Below are positions 8,025 to 16,410 of a stretch of 64,000 nt of DNA, in pieces. Below the pieces are notes generated by a model. The model worked only from the letters and a program-made list of their open reading frames with translations, did not search any database and was not told the DNA's origin. This DNA is from Kitasatospora papulosa (GTDB lineage: Bacteria > Actinomycetota > Actinomycetes > Streptomycetales > Streptomycetaceae), in contig NZ_JNYQ01000019.1 in the NCBI RefSeq assembly GCF_000717245.1, positions 1 through 64,000 of the forward strand, written 5' to 3'. The position numbers were made by a program, and so were the translations under genes. Position 1 is the first letter of the stretch, and every line of letters begins with the position of its first letter.

Positions 8025-8600
8025 CTAGTGGTGGTCGAGCCAGCGGCGTGCCGCCACGCTCAGCGGCAGGTCGTTCGGATCGCCCATGTCATCCATGGAG
8101 CCGTCCGTCAGCCCCTCCGCCCAGTGGCGGAGGACATGCGAACGGTGCGGCGCCTTCAGCACCGAGGTGCTGATCGCGTACTCCCACGTCGTGGCGAAGC
8201 ACAGCACGTTCCCGTCGAGCGACAGCATGCTGAACTCGGGCCGGTAGGGGGCGCTGCCGAGCAGCCCGTCAGCGCCCTTGCTCATGATGTCCCACTCGCT
8301 CTGCAGCTCGACGCAGTGCCATCGCGAGAGGCGGTCCCGGCCGGGGCTGAGGGCGATCAGGAACCTGCGGTCGGTCTCGGAGAAAAGTCCTCCTTCGACC
8401 GCCAGCCGGTACCAGTCGGCGTTCGCCTTCTGCTGGAGGAGCGGATCGAGGAAGTCCCTCAAGACCTCGACGCGCCCGCCCTCGAACGGGACGCTCGGCG
8501 CCTGTCCGATGACGGTGGGCGGAACGAGCCTGTCGGGCGCGGTCCACTCCTCTACGATGCGCAGCCCCGCCGCGGTGAGAGACTCCATAAACCCCATCAT
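8025..8600 (-). CDS. Orphan hypothetical protein ending at the IS target site
   Basis: 191 residues from the ATG at 8600 (MMGFMESLTAAGLRIVEEW); ATGs at 8597 and 8588 are alternatives. Reading back to 8753 only adds antisense of a transposase remnant. Cytoplasmic, mixed alpha/beta character, no family recognised. The stop codon TAG is part of the CTAG target duplication of the neighbouring IS, so the element landed exactly on the stop and left the protein intact. Small-orphan, IS-rich context like the genes at 4157 and 6537. Confidence 0.6.
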   Translation of the reverse strand: MMGFMESLTAAGLRIVEEWTAPDRLVPPTVIGQAPSVPFEGGRVEVLRDFLDPLLQQKANADWYRLAVEGGLFSETDRRFLIALSPGRDRLSRWHCVELQSEWDIMSKGADGLLGSAPYRPEFSMLSLDGNVLCFATTWEYAISTSVLKAPHRSHVLRHWAEGLTDGSMDDMGDPNDLPLSVAARRWLDHH

Positions 8601-8648
8601 GCAGTCCCCGCTGATCAGCAGGCGGGGCAGGGCGGTGCTTGAGTTCGC

Positions 8649-8760
8649 GCCTGGGCCGTAGCCGCCCGTTACGGCAGACGCGGCTATGTGTTCCTCGGTA
8701 CCACCATCGCAGCGATTGGGATCATCCCGCTCCGGACATGATCGGCCGGACAAGTCCTAG
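8649..8760 (+). mobile_element. 3' end of a third IS5-type element
   Basis: The frame ending with TGA at 8739-8741 reads AVAARYGRRGYVFLGTTIAA and LRT, the transposase C-terminus seen in the 8-kb copy, followed by the terminal repeat and CTAG (8757-8760). Only the last 30 codons remain. Confidence 0.7.
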
Positions 8761-8899
8761 TTGTTCAGCTGCGCCGTACGGAATCCGCGAGCACGGGGAC
8801 ACGTCCCAGCGGGAGGGGGCTTCCGATCAGCTGGGGCATCGCCTTCTGAAAGAACATGTCCGTAGCCCTGTGCCGGCTCGGTACAGGGTTCGTTGCCGA

Positions 8900-9445
8900 A
8901 CTCCTTCGCCAGGGTCTCGGCGACACGCCCTTCCACAACGGCTCCCTCGGTCTCTCCGCCACCTCGATGGCCGGCGTGGGTAAGGGATTCAACCGGGAGC
9001 CCGGGGGCACCCTCAACTCCATGACCACCGGGGGGACGTCCTACTACTATCTGACCGACGCGCTCGGCTCGGTCGTCCCTCATACCGATGAGTCCGGCAC
9101 GAAGGTCAGCAGTTACGGCTACAGCCCTCGCGGTGTCCAGCGCGGGACCACTTCGGTACAGGTGACCCAGCCGTACAGGTTCGCAGGCGGCTACCAGGCC
9201 CCCCACGGGCCTCTACCACTTCGCCGCCCGCTACTACGACCCCAACATCGGCCGCTTCACCAGCCCCGACCCGTCCGGCCAGGAGGAGAACCCCTACCTC
9301 TACGCCGAAGGCGACCCCGTCATCCGCATCGACCCACAGCGCACGCTCAGCCTCGGCAGCATCGGGAACTCGCTCGGCATCGGCACGATCCTCCAGAAGG
9401 CTTTACCGGGGGGGCACCGGGGCGGCCGAGACAGCCACAGCTGCC
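8900..9445 (+). pseudogene. Rhs-repeat core domain fragment of a polymorphic toxin, frameshifted
   Basis: From about 8920 the frame reads HNGSLGLSATSMAGVGKGFN, REPGGTLNSM, YYYLTDALGSVV and PYRFAGGYQ. These are the end of an Rhs shell. An extra C in a C-run near 9203 shifts the frame; it continues LYHFAARYYDPNIGRFTSPD and NPYLYAEGDPVIRIDP, the conserved Rhs core that precedes the variable toxin tip. A second shift lies near 9410. The large N-terminal part is absent and the left junction falls just after an IS end. No toxin domain can be identified downstream. 8761-8900 is unexplained. Confidence 0.75.
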
Positions 9446-9538
9446 ATGATCGCCGACGTCGGCATCACCGCACTGTGCGCAGCAGGCGCGGCTGGCAACC
9501 CTGGTGCTCGCAGCTGTCAGCCAGAAGAAGGGGCAGGG

Positions 9539-9661
9539 ATGATGAGCGTGCTCGCCGCGCCTCCTCTCTTGCAGGACGGCCAGTCGGCAGTGATCTTCAC
9601 GGTCGCCTTCATCGTGATCGTGGCTCTGCTGCTCGTCTTCTGGCGTTTCAAGGGACGTTAG
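9539..9661 (+). CDS. Small single-pass membrane protein
   Basis: 40 residues (MMSVLAAPPLLQDGQ, then a hydrophobic segment AVIFTVAFIVIVALLLVFW, ending RFKGR). GGGGCAGGG precedes two adjacent ATGs at 9539 and 9542. One transmembrane helix with a positive C-terminal tail. The same frame is open upstream into the Rhs-derived tail, so it could also be the last part of that decayed protein. It is convergent with the FUSC gene. Confidence 0.45.
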   Translation: MMSVLAAPPLLQDGQSAVIFTVAFIVIVALLLVFWRFKGR

Positions 9662-9679
9662 ACGGTCCCTGTCCACGGA

Positions 9680-10750
9680 CTAGCACGCCTTGAGCTGTTG
9701 CTGCGGACCCAGAGGGCCGCCAATGCTGTCGCCGTCGTTACCCTTGACGACCGGTCTGGCCAGGATCAGCACGCCTGCGGCGACGGCCGCGCAGTAGAGC
9801 GCGTAGTTCCCAAAGCGGATCGCCACCCCGTGCATGAACAGAACGAGCGCGACCACCTCCAGTGCGCGCTCGACCAGGAACAGCCTCAGCCCGTGTTCGC
9901 TTGCCGGGATCAGCAACAGCAAGGCGGCAGTAACGGCGCCGATGAGCGCGCCGACGACGCGTTGCGCCGCGGTCAGAGTGCTCTGTTCGAGGTTTGGTTT
10001 CATCGCGACCATGACCGCGATCGGCATCCAGTAGCCGTGGGAGAGGTCCAGACCGAAGGCGAGCGCTATGGTTCCGGCGGTGACCAGGGCGCGCATGAGT
10101 GCGAACATGACCAGGGGCCGGGTGAGCGGCTTTCGTGCGGTGTCGCCGGGGAGTTCCGTGATCGGTCGGGGTCGGTCACCGCGTCCGCGGACGAGGCGGG
10201 CGGTGAACGTCGCCGACAGCCACAGGGCCGCTCCGCCCACCCAGGCGAGGACCTGGGCCCAGGTGTAGCTGGTGATGCGGGAGTGATGGTGGAAACTGGA
10301 CGCGAGCCCGAGGGTAACGAGGAACCAGACGTTCAGCAGCATGGCATTCACGAACCTGCGCACGCCGAACGCGGCCGCCAGTCCAGCCACCAGCGTGATC
10401 GCGAAGGCCGCGAGGACCCGCCAGCCCCAGGCATAACCGCCGATGCCGAATCCCAGCGCGGTGACCCCGGCGCCGATCAAGGTGAACACCGCGATGTGCG
10501 AGGCACGGTTCGCTAAACTTCCGCCCGGGTCGTCCAGCCAGGCGAAGAACAGGCCGAACAGCGCGCTGAGCAGGTACTGCTCGTGCCCGATGGCCCGGAA
10601 GACCACCAGCGGCACCAACGCGATGTCCAGGAACAGCACGGCACGCGGCCAGTTGAGACCGGTCGGGTCGAACCGCGAGATCCTCGACAGCCAGCTCCTG
10701 GCTGTGGGCTTGTCCACCGGCTGTCCTACGCGTCCGCTCGCACCGGCCAT
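9680..10750 (-). CDS. FUSC-family membrane protein (aromatic acid efflux type)
   Basis: 356 residues from the ATG at 10750 (MAGASGRVGQPVDKP); the reading further upstream is low-complexity and unlikely. Two blocks of hydrophobic helices carry FUSC features (GHEQYLLSALFGLFFAWLDD; GYWMPIAVMVAMKPNLEQST, the strongly conserved FUSC signature). The family includes fusaric-acid and p-hydroxybenzoate efflux proteins in the cytoplasmic membrane. The end (VVKGNDGDSIGGPLGPQQQL) is hydrophilic where relatives usually have another helix, so the 3' end may be truncated. 10751-11320 holds no convincing gene. A TetR gene lies upstream on the same strand. Confidence 0.75.
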   Translation of the reverse strand: MAGASGRVGQPVDKPTARSWLSRISRFDPTGLNWPRAVLFLDIALVPLVVFRAIGHEQYLLSALFGLFFAWLDDPGGSLANRASHIAVFTLIGAGVTALGFGIGGYAWGWRVLAAFAITLVAGLAAAFGVRRFVNAMLLNVWFLVTLGLASSFHHHSRITSYTWAQVLAWVGGAALWLSATFTARLVRGRGDRPRPITELPGDTARKPLTRPLVMFALMRALVTAGTIALAFGLDLSHGYWMPIAVMVAMKPNLEQSTLTAAQRVVGALIGAVTAALLLLIPASEHGLRLFLVERALEVVALVLFMHGVAIRFGNYALYCAAVAAGVLILARPVVKGNDGDSIGGPLGPQQQLKAC

Positions 10751-11320
10751 GACCGCCCTCGCTCGCCTCGTCCGCCCGGGTATGCGGCTGCGGCCGCAGT
10801 CTGTGACTCCAGCCGCAGCCGACACGACGCGACCCGCAGATCTTCCCGTACCGCGCCGTCTCGTCCAGCCGTACGGCGCAGCCCGCCCCTTCAGGTCACC
10901 GCGGCCCCGGTCCTCCCGGCCGGCCGATGCGCGGCCACGCGGATCGGGATGGCGCTCACCCGGGCTTCCCTCGGTACAAGGGGCTGCTTCCTGTGGACGC
11001 GACCTATCCGAAGGCCAACCGCTGCACGAGACATGGGGCTGTCGGAAGCCGGGCGAACGGCACGCGTACGCCGACTCGTCGGTGTACGCGGTGAAGGCGG
11101 ATAAAGCTTCGTCGCTGACGGTGTGTCGCCTTGCCCCAGGGGCGTCCCGTAACCGCAGCCGTGGACAGGGGCCGCCGGCGGGTGGGGCGGCAGCGTGCGG
11201 GCCACCGCGCCTGGATACATGCTTCCCGCTGGGAGCGCGGCGGCGCATACGTCTGCACCCGTTCGTGCCGTGATCAGGCCAGGCCGCCGTTCCCCTTCTC
11301 ACTCCCTCACTACGCCGACG

Positions 11321-11989
11321 CTACTCCCTCTCGCGAACCAGCTGAGTCGTAGCTTCCTGGCGGGCAGGAGTTCGCATCTGCGCCTGGGCGATCAGGGTGT
11401 CGGGGTCCGGATGCGCCTGCAGCGCGCACAGCACCAGCGACCACCATCGTTCCAGCCGATCGGACCAGTGACGTCCGCCGGGCACGTCATCACCCAGCGC
11501 ACATACTCCGAAGAACGCGCAAACCAGGGTCGCGGCGGTCTCTGACGGTTGAATTCCATCGGCGAGTTCGTCTCGGATCCTGGCTTCGGCGAGAAGCCGT
11601 GTGACCGCCGGTACCCAGGCATCGAACGGTGTGGGGACAGCGGCGTCGATGCTGCGGCGTTCTGCCCACAGCCGAGCTCCGGCGCGCGCCACCGTGTCCT
11701 CACTGAGGGCTTGCGCGACGCTGAAGCTGAGCGCCACCAGCTTTTCCAGTGGGGGCACTCCGGGGGCCGCATACGGGGTGACGAGTTGAGGCCAGCTCGC
11801 GAACTGCTCCCGGACGACGGCGAGTGCGAGATTCTCTTTGCTGGAGTAGTGAAAGTAGATAGCGCCGCTAGTTTTTCCTGAATGAACGCTTATATCGGTA
11901 ACACTTGTCCCGGCGTACCCCTGTTCGAGAAAAAGGTATGCCGCGGATTCCAGCAGGGCTCTGCGGGTGGCGCGCGCCCTCTCCTGCAT
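11321..11989 (-). CDS. TetR-family regulator, gamma-butyrolactone-receptor-like
   Basis: 222 residues from the ATG at 11989 (MQERARATRRALLESAAYLF). The DNA-binding domain is residues 1-50: EQGYAGTSVTDISVHSGKTSG then AIYFHYSSKENLA. The HTH pattern and GARLWAERRSIDAAVPTPFD in the ligand domain resemble ArpA/ScbR-type butyrolactone receptors, which repress secondary metabolism until a signal binds. No synthase gene is nearby and no clear ARE palindrome was found upstream, so a receptor role is tentative. It could control the FUSC transporter. Confidence 0.75.
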   Translation of the reverse strand: MQERARATRRALLESAAYLFLEQGYAGTSVTDISVHSGKTSGAIYFHYSSKENLALAVVREQFASWPQLVTPYAAPGVPPLEKLVALSFSVAQALSEDTVARAGARLWAERRSIDAAVPTPFDAWVPAVTRLLAEARIRDELADGIQPSETAATLVCAFFGVCALGDDVPGGRHWSDRLERWWSLVLCALQAHPDPDTLIAQAQMRTPARQEATTQLVRERE

Positions 11990-12518
11990 GTGTTTCCCCT
12001 TCGATCTCGTGTTCCGTGGCTGCGCGCGCCTCGATGACGCTCGTCGTCGCAGGACCAGCCGCAGCACATGGCGATTTTATTATTCTTCGACGGTGTGCTT
12101 GATCTGGCGGGATGACGAAATCTGACAGTTCTGTGAGCGGAAACGTCGCTGAAGGGCGATGGTGCTGCGAACTGGACCGCGTCCTGATCGGGGCGATCGC
12201 GCAGGTCACCGAGGGCCTGTGTAGGGAGTTCGTCGCCTCCCGTGGCGTCCTGCGGCTGGATTCTTCCGGCGGGGCGCCCTGCGGCGGCGTTCCCTTTTTT
12301 GCACTCGAATCAGTGATTGCAGAATTTGGAAACGGCAAACTAACGTAACGGTCACGATGTTTTGGTTCGGGGTAGTTACTGCCGCGTCGAGCATGCGTTG
12401 CCGATGCGGTGGGACGGTGTTCCATCGCCGATTACGGCAGGTGGATCCTGTGGAGCCGAACCTTTGCCGCACTCGCGAATCGAACAGATGGCGCGACTGC
12501 CGAGAGAACGGCGGATAA
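11990..12518. other. Intergenic stretch with an AT-richer patch
   Basis: About 530 bp between the TetR and HAD genes. A 78-codon frame at 12112-12348 has poor coding character. The part around 12290-12370 is clearly AT-richer than its surroundings and may hold promoters, but no clean -35/-10 pair stands out. Confidence 0.4.
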
Positions 12519-13199
12519 ATGACAGCACATCGCATCCTCGCCTGGTCCCCGTCCGCTATCGTGTTCGACTGCGATGGAACGCTGTTGGACACGGAGCAGC
12601 ACTGGCAGGAGGCCCGCAACATCACTTTTCGGTCATTCGGCCTCAAGCCGCCCGCCGGGTTCGCTGAGCGCGCCAAGGGCGTCCACTACGTCGAGTGCGG
12701 AGCCCTCATGGCCCGTGAGACCGGAAAGCCCGACCTCACCGAGGAACTGACGGACGCGCTCCTCGAACACTTCACAGCACTCGTCGACGAGGACCCGGTG
12801 ACCATGCCTGGAGCCGCAGCACTGGTCAGGCAGGTGGCACGTCACCGCCCCTTGGCCGTCGCGAGCAACTGCCCGAGGAGCATGGTCGAGACATGTCTCG
12901 ACCGTGCCGGTCTGCTCTCCTACTTCAGCCACGTGGTGGTCGCAGGCGAGAACACCCGGCCGAAACCCGAGCCGGACGTCTATCGAACCGCTGCCAGACT
13001 GTGCGGCGTTCCGCCACAGGAGGCCCTCGCGGTCGAGGACTCGCTCACGGGCATGGAATCGGCCCGTAGCGCGGGGCTCCGAGTACTGGCGATCGGACCC
13101 CGCCCGAACGGCATCGAGGCTGAGCAAGCTGATCTGTGGGTGGACAGCCTTGCAGACCCGGCACTGTCCGCATGGGCGCAGAGTCAATTCGACGCTTGA
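12519..13199 (+). CDS. HAD-superfamily hydrolase, beta-phosphoglucomutase-like
   Basis: 226 residues. HAD motif I is VFDCDGTLLDTE (nucleophile Asp17, acid/base Asp19); a helical cap follows (about 25-90); motif II SNCP; motif III Lys in NTRPKPEPDVY; motif IV VEDSLTGMESARSAGL. This layout is typical of subclass IA phosphatases and phosphoglucomutases acting on small sugar phosphates. The substrate cannot be told from sequence. A purine-rich stretch (GAGAGAACGGCGG) precedes the ATG. Appears monocistronic. Confidence 0.85.
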   Translation: MTAHRILAWSPSAIVFDCDGTLLDTEQHWQEARNITFRSFGLKPPAGFAERAKGVHYVECGALMARETGKPDLTEELTDALLEHFTALVDEDPVTMPGAAALVRQVARHRPLAVASNCPRSMVETCLDRAGLLSYFSHVVVAGENTRPKPEPDVYRTAARLCGVPPQEALAVEDSLTGMESARSAGLRVLAIGPRPNGIEAEQADLWVDSLADPALSAWAQSQFDA

Positions 13200-13353
13200 G
13201 ATCATGGCCCCTGCGTGGGTCGGGCGTCGGGGGCGGCCGTGGAGAGAACGTTTCGTTGGACTGTCCCGGACGGACAGTGGGAGACCGTCGCTCGCCAACC
13301 CCGCCGTCGAAGGTGCGGCCGCGGGGGTGGCGGGGTCCCCGGGACCCGCTTGA

Positions 13354-13587
13354 CGGCAGTTCACGCCCCAGAACGTCGACGAGCTGCGGCGTCTCGTCGA
13401 AGAGGATCTGAGGCTGCACCGGGCGAAGTTGTCCGGCGGTCACCAGGCCGCGTACGACGAGATCAGCCGCGGCCTCGACCTTCCCTCGAAGGTCACCATC
13501 ACGGCCGGATCGGCATCGGTACGCCGCTCGGTCGCTCACCAGATCCAGCGCGATCATCTCAGGGGGCGCGTTGAGCCCTTCTCATGA
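13354..13587 (+). pseudogene. Start-less coding remnant
   Basis: A forward frame opened by a TGA at 13351 reads FTPQNVDELRRLVEEDLRLH, then GGHQAAYDEISRGLDLPSKV and ends VEPFS. It is helical and charged like real protein but has no start codon or ribosome binding site. Family not recognised. 13200-13353 shows nothing. Confidence 0.3.
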
Positions 13588-13757
13588 GCGAAGACGCGCA
13601 GTTGGAGCCGAGGATTCGTCACGAGTCTCCACCGAGCATTCAGGGATACGGTTCAGGTCCATGACGCCGAGCGCGCACACCGTGTCCGGTGACTGCGACC
13701 CGACGATGCACGGACTGCGCGTCGTGACGTGTGACGTGGTCCGGCATGCGGAGGACA

Positions 13758-13782
13758 CCCTGCCGCTTGTCGAGCGGCAGGG
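13758..13782 (-). terminator. Hairpin terminator
   Basis: CCCTGCCGCT and AGCGGCAGGG form a perfect 10-bp stem with a 5-nt loop, starting 10 nt past the stop of the reverse-strand gene that follows. Confidence 0.7.
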
Positions 13783-13791
13783 GGTCCGGGG

Positions 13792-14004
13792 TCAGTGAGC
13801 GGAGCTGCGTGAGCTGGGACGGACCAGGCCTACGACCGCGGTGATCACGAGCGCCACGGCGGCAAGGCCGGAGAGCAGGGGAAGCACGGCCATTTCCTTC
13901 GTCAGCTGATTCGCCGCACTGAGGGCGAGCAGGACTCCGCCCACCAGGTAGAGGGCACTGATGCCACGGCTCGACGGGATCATCTGCCATGTGCGTGCAC
14001 GCAT
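13792..14004 (-). CDS. Small two-helix membrane protein
   Basis: 70 residues from the ATG at 14004, which has GGAGG 5 nt upstream; this decides the start over the TTG at 14016. Two hydrophobic helices (ISALYLVGGVLLALSA and LLSGLAAVALVITAVVGLV) separated by a short charged loop. Function unknown. A good hairpin terminator follows the stop. Confidence 0.6.
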   Translation of the reverse strand: MRARTWQMIPSSRGISALYLVGGVLLALSAANQLTKEMAVLPLLSGLAAVALVITAVVGLVRPSSRSSAH

Positions 14005-14079
14005 GTCATCCTCCAACTGGACTGTTCTGCAACGCGGTTCACCTGCCCGAAGATCCAGAAGTCATTCCCGCCGCACACC

Positions 14080-14230
14080 GCTCCTCGTTACGCCGGACCG
14101 GAGGCAACCGTTACCTGGTGATCTGCCTCGACGCAGGACTGGGCCACTGACATCGCGCTGCCGCCCGACCGCGACGAGCTGATCGCCCATGGACCGCTCG
14201 TGTCCGACGACGGCGGCCGCCGGCTGGGAG
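14080..14230 (+). pseudogene. YCII-like protein remnant
   Basis: Around 14149-14226 the frame reads DIALPPDRDELIAHGPLVSD and DGGRRLG, similar to the GPLxSDDG segment of YciI-like (YCII-related) proteins. No start and no C-terminus remain. It abuts the hexamer repeat of the next gene. Confidence 0.3.
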
Positions 14231-14233
14231 TTG

Positions 14234-15157
14234 TCATTCGCTTGAGCTTGAGCTTGAGCTTGAGCTTGAGCTTGAGTTCGAGTCCGAGTGGGGTGCGAGG
14301 GCCTGGGGCGTGGCGGCCCAGGTGGAGAGCAGGCGTAGGCCCTCTTCGGAGGGCGAGCCGGGTTCGGCTGCGTAGACGGTGAGGGTGAGTCCGGGTTCGG
14401 CGGCCATTTCGAGGCCCTCGTAGGCGAGGGTGAGGTCGCCGACGGTGTGGTGGTGGAAGCGTTTGGTGCCGGTGCCGTGGTGGCGGACGTTGTGGGCGCC
14501 CCAGCGGGTGCGGAAGTCGTCGCTGCGGGTGGACAGCTCGCCGACCAGGTCGTGGAGGTCCTTGTCGTGGGGGTTGCGGCCGGCCTCGGTGCGCAGGATG
14601 GCAACGGCCATGTCGGCGGCCAGGTCCCAGTCGGGGTAGAAGCGGCGCGAGGCGGGGTCGAGGAACTGGAAGCGGGCCAGGTTGGCCTGGTTGCCGGCCG
14701 AGGCGTAGACGTCGTCGTAGAAGGCGAGGGCGAGCTGGTTGGTGGCGAGGAGGTCCATGCGGCCGTTGCGGACGAAGGCCGGTCCGGCGCTGAAGGCGTC
14801 CAGCACCCATTGCAGGCTCCGGTGAGCGGCCCAGCCCCGGGTGGTGCGGCGGCGCGGCCGGGTGAGGGCGTCGGAGCCCTCGGCTGCATGCGCCAGGTTG
14901 ATGAGGTGGGCGCGTTCGGCGTCGTCGAGCTGGAGGGCGCGGGCGACGGCTTCGAGAACGGCGGGGGAGGCTCCGGCGAGGTTTCCGCGCTCCAGCTTGG
15001 CGTAGTACTCCACGCTCACATCGGCGAGCGCGGCTACCTCGCTGCGGCGCAGGCCGGGTACCCGCCGGCGGCTGCCTGCGGGCAGTCCCGCCTGCTCGGG
15101 GCTGATCTTCGCGCGCCGCGAGGTCAGGAACTCGCGGACCTCTTTCCGGTTGTCCAC
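14234..15157 (-). CDS. XRE-family regulator with MmyB-like ligand domain and poly-Ser tail
   Basis: 307 residues. The N-terminal HTH (about 10-75) has RRRVPGLRRSEVAALADVSV and EYYAKLERG. The C-terminal MmyB-like domain (about 105-275) has the typical PAFVRNGRMDLLATNQLA, NLARFQFLDPASRRFYPDWD and RFHHHTVGDLTLAYE; this domain binds fatty-acid-like or small hydrophobic ligands in known structures. The last 14 or so residues are serine runs encoded by a hexanucleotide tandem repeat, an unusual tail. The gene is divergent from an alcohol dehydrogenase-cupin pair, which it likely controls through the palindrome at 15194. Confidence 0.85.
   Translation of the reverse strand: MDNRKEVREFLTSRRAKISPEQAGLPAGSRRRVPGLRRSEVAALADVSVEYYAKLERGNLAGASPAVLEAVARALQLDDAERAHLINLAHAAEGSDALTRPRRRTTRGWAAHRSLQWVLDAFSAGPAFVRNGRMDLLATNQLALAFYDDVYASAGNQANLARFQFLDPASRRFYPDWDLAADMAVAILRTEAGRNPHDKDLHDLVGELSTRSDDFRTRWGAHNVRHHGTGTKRFHHHTVGDLTLAYEGLEMAAEPGLTLTVYAAEPGSPSEEGLRLLSTWAATPQALAPHSDSNSSSSSSSSSSSSE
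14240..14287. repeat. Hexanucleotide tandem repeat (GCTTGA)n
   Basis: Six perfect GCTTGA units (14240-14275) and two degenerate ones (GTTCGA, GTCCGA). On the reverse strand they encode alternating Ser codons. Slippage changes the tail by Ser-Ser pairs without breaking the frame. Confidence 0.9.
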
Positions 15158-15193
15158 GCATCCGACGGTACGTCCTGCCCGCGTCCATAGGGA

Positions 15194-15208
15194 TGTACTG
15201 GCAGTACA
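15194..15208. promoter_or_regulatory. Operator palindrome for the XRE regulator
   Basis: TGTACTG-G-CAGTACA is a perfect 7-bp inverted repeat around one base, 36 bp upstream of the regulator start and 161 bp before the dehydrogenase start. Its position in the divergent promoter region suggests an autoregulatory operator. Confidence 0.6.
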
Positions 15209-15369
15209 CCTCTTGATGGTGTCTCGCTACCGGCGCGAGGACCGGGTTACCTGGGTGACGTGGTGCTTTGCGCCCGTCCCGACGGGACGGCCGTGCACCC
15301 CACCCTGCATACGGCGACGGTCCCGGTCATCCGGCGGCCGCCGCCCCGGCACCGAAGGAAGTCCTGCAC

Positions 15370-16386
15370 ATGCGCGGCGCAGTGATCCACGCTCCCGGCG
15401 ACGTCCGCTTCGAGACCGTCGACGATCCCCATGTCCTTCACCCGACCGACGCGGTCATCCGGACGGCCGTCACCTGTGTGTGCGGCTCGGACCTGTGGCC
15501 CTACCGCGGCGCGGAGCCGATCGGCGATCCGCATCCCATGGGCCACGAGTACGTCGGCTTCGTGGAGGAGGTCGGCTCCGCCGTCACCTCGCTGCGGCCG
15601 GGCCAGTTCGTCGTCGGCTCCTTCGCGACCTCGGACAACACCTGCGTGAACTGCCGGAACGGCTTTCAGTCGAACTGTCTGCACCGTGAGTTCATGTCGA
15701 CCTGCCAGGCCGAATACGTACGCATCCCCAACGCCCAGGGCACTTTGGTCGCCACCGCCGAGGTGCCGGACGAAGGGCTGTGGTCGGGTCTGCTGGCCGT
15801 GTCCGACGTCATGGGCACCGGCTGGTGGGCCGCCGACGCCGCCGAGGTGAGGCCCGGCTCGACCGCCGTGGTCGTCGGCGACGGCGCGGTCGGCCTGTGC
15901 GGGGTGATCGCCGCGAAGGAGATGGGCGCGGAGCGGATCATCGCCATGTCCCGGCACGAGAGCCGCCAGAAGCTGGCGCGCGAGTTCGGCGCCACCGACA
16001 TCGTCACCGAGCGCGGCGAGGAGGGCGTCGAGCGGATCAGGGAACTGACCGGCGGGATCGGCGCGGACAGCGTCCTGGAGTGCGTCGGCACCGCTCAGGC
16101 CATGAGCCAGGCCCTGCACGCGGCCCGGCCCGGCGGCAACGTCGGCTTCGTCGGCGTCCCCCACGAGGTCGCGATCGACGGGCAGGAGCTGTTCTTCTCC
16201 CACGTCGGCCTGCGCGGCGGCCCCGCACCCGTGCGCCGCTACCTCCCCGACCTCATCGACCGCGTCCTCACGGCCCGGATCGACCCGGGCAAGGTCTTCG
16301 ACCTGACTCTGCCCCTGGAGCAGGTCGCCGAGGGCTACAAGGCGATGGACGAGCGCCGCGCCGTCAAGACCCTCCTCAAGCCCTGA
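15370..16386 (+). CDS. Zinc-dependent alcohol dehydrogenase family protein
   Basis: 338 residues from the ATG at 15370 (MRGAVIHAPGDVRFE), preceded by GAAGGAAG. Medium-chain dehydrogenase layout: catalytic zinc ligands Cys38 (VCGSD) and His59-Glu60 (GHEYVG); a structural-zinc loop in which the first Cys is replaced (DNTCVNCRNGFQSNC, Cys92/95/103); Rossmann motif VVVGDGAVGL near 175-185. It oxidises alcohols or reduces aldehydes/ketones with NAD(P). It forms an operon with the cupin gene 24 bp downstream and lies divergent from an MmyB-like regulator, an arrangement common in Streptomyces. Confidence 0.88.
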   Translation: MRGAVIHAPGDVRFETVDDPHVLHPTDAVIRTAVTCVCGSDLWPYRGAEPIGDPHPMGHEYVGFVEEVGSAVTSLRPGQFVVGSFATSDNTCVNCRNGFQSNCLHREFMSTCQAEYVRIPNAQGTLVATAEVPDEGLWSGLLAVSDVMGTGWWAADAAEVRPGSTAVVVGDGAVGLCGVIAAKEMGAERIIAMSRHESRQKLAREFGATDIVTERGEEGVERIRELTGGIGADSVLECVGTAQAMSQALHAARPGGNVGFVGVPHEVAIDGQELFFSHVGLRGGPAPVRRYLPDLIDRVLTARIDPGKVFDLTLPLEQVAEGYKAMDERRAVKTLLKP

Positions 16387-16410
16387 CCCCCTACCGCACA
16401 AGGAGCAACC

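Noticed and set aside
10751..11302. N-terminal extension of the FUSC gene to 540 residues
   Set aside because: The added part is Arg/Pro/Gly-rich and featureless; the ATG at 10750 fits the family start.
11990..12110. ARE-type butyrolactone operator upstream of the TetR gene
   Set aside because: No palindrome of the expected length and pattern was found, so the receptor idea rests on protein similarity only.
12112..12348. 78-codon forward frame between TetR and HAD genes
   Set aside because: Poor ribosome binding site, no family resemblance, weak codon bias; kept only as part of the intergenic note.
13571..13798. 75-codon forward frame
   Set aside because: Contains the terminator hairpin of the opposite gene and has no coding character.
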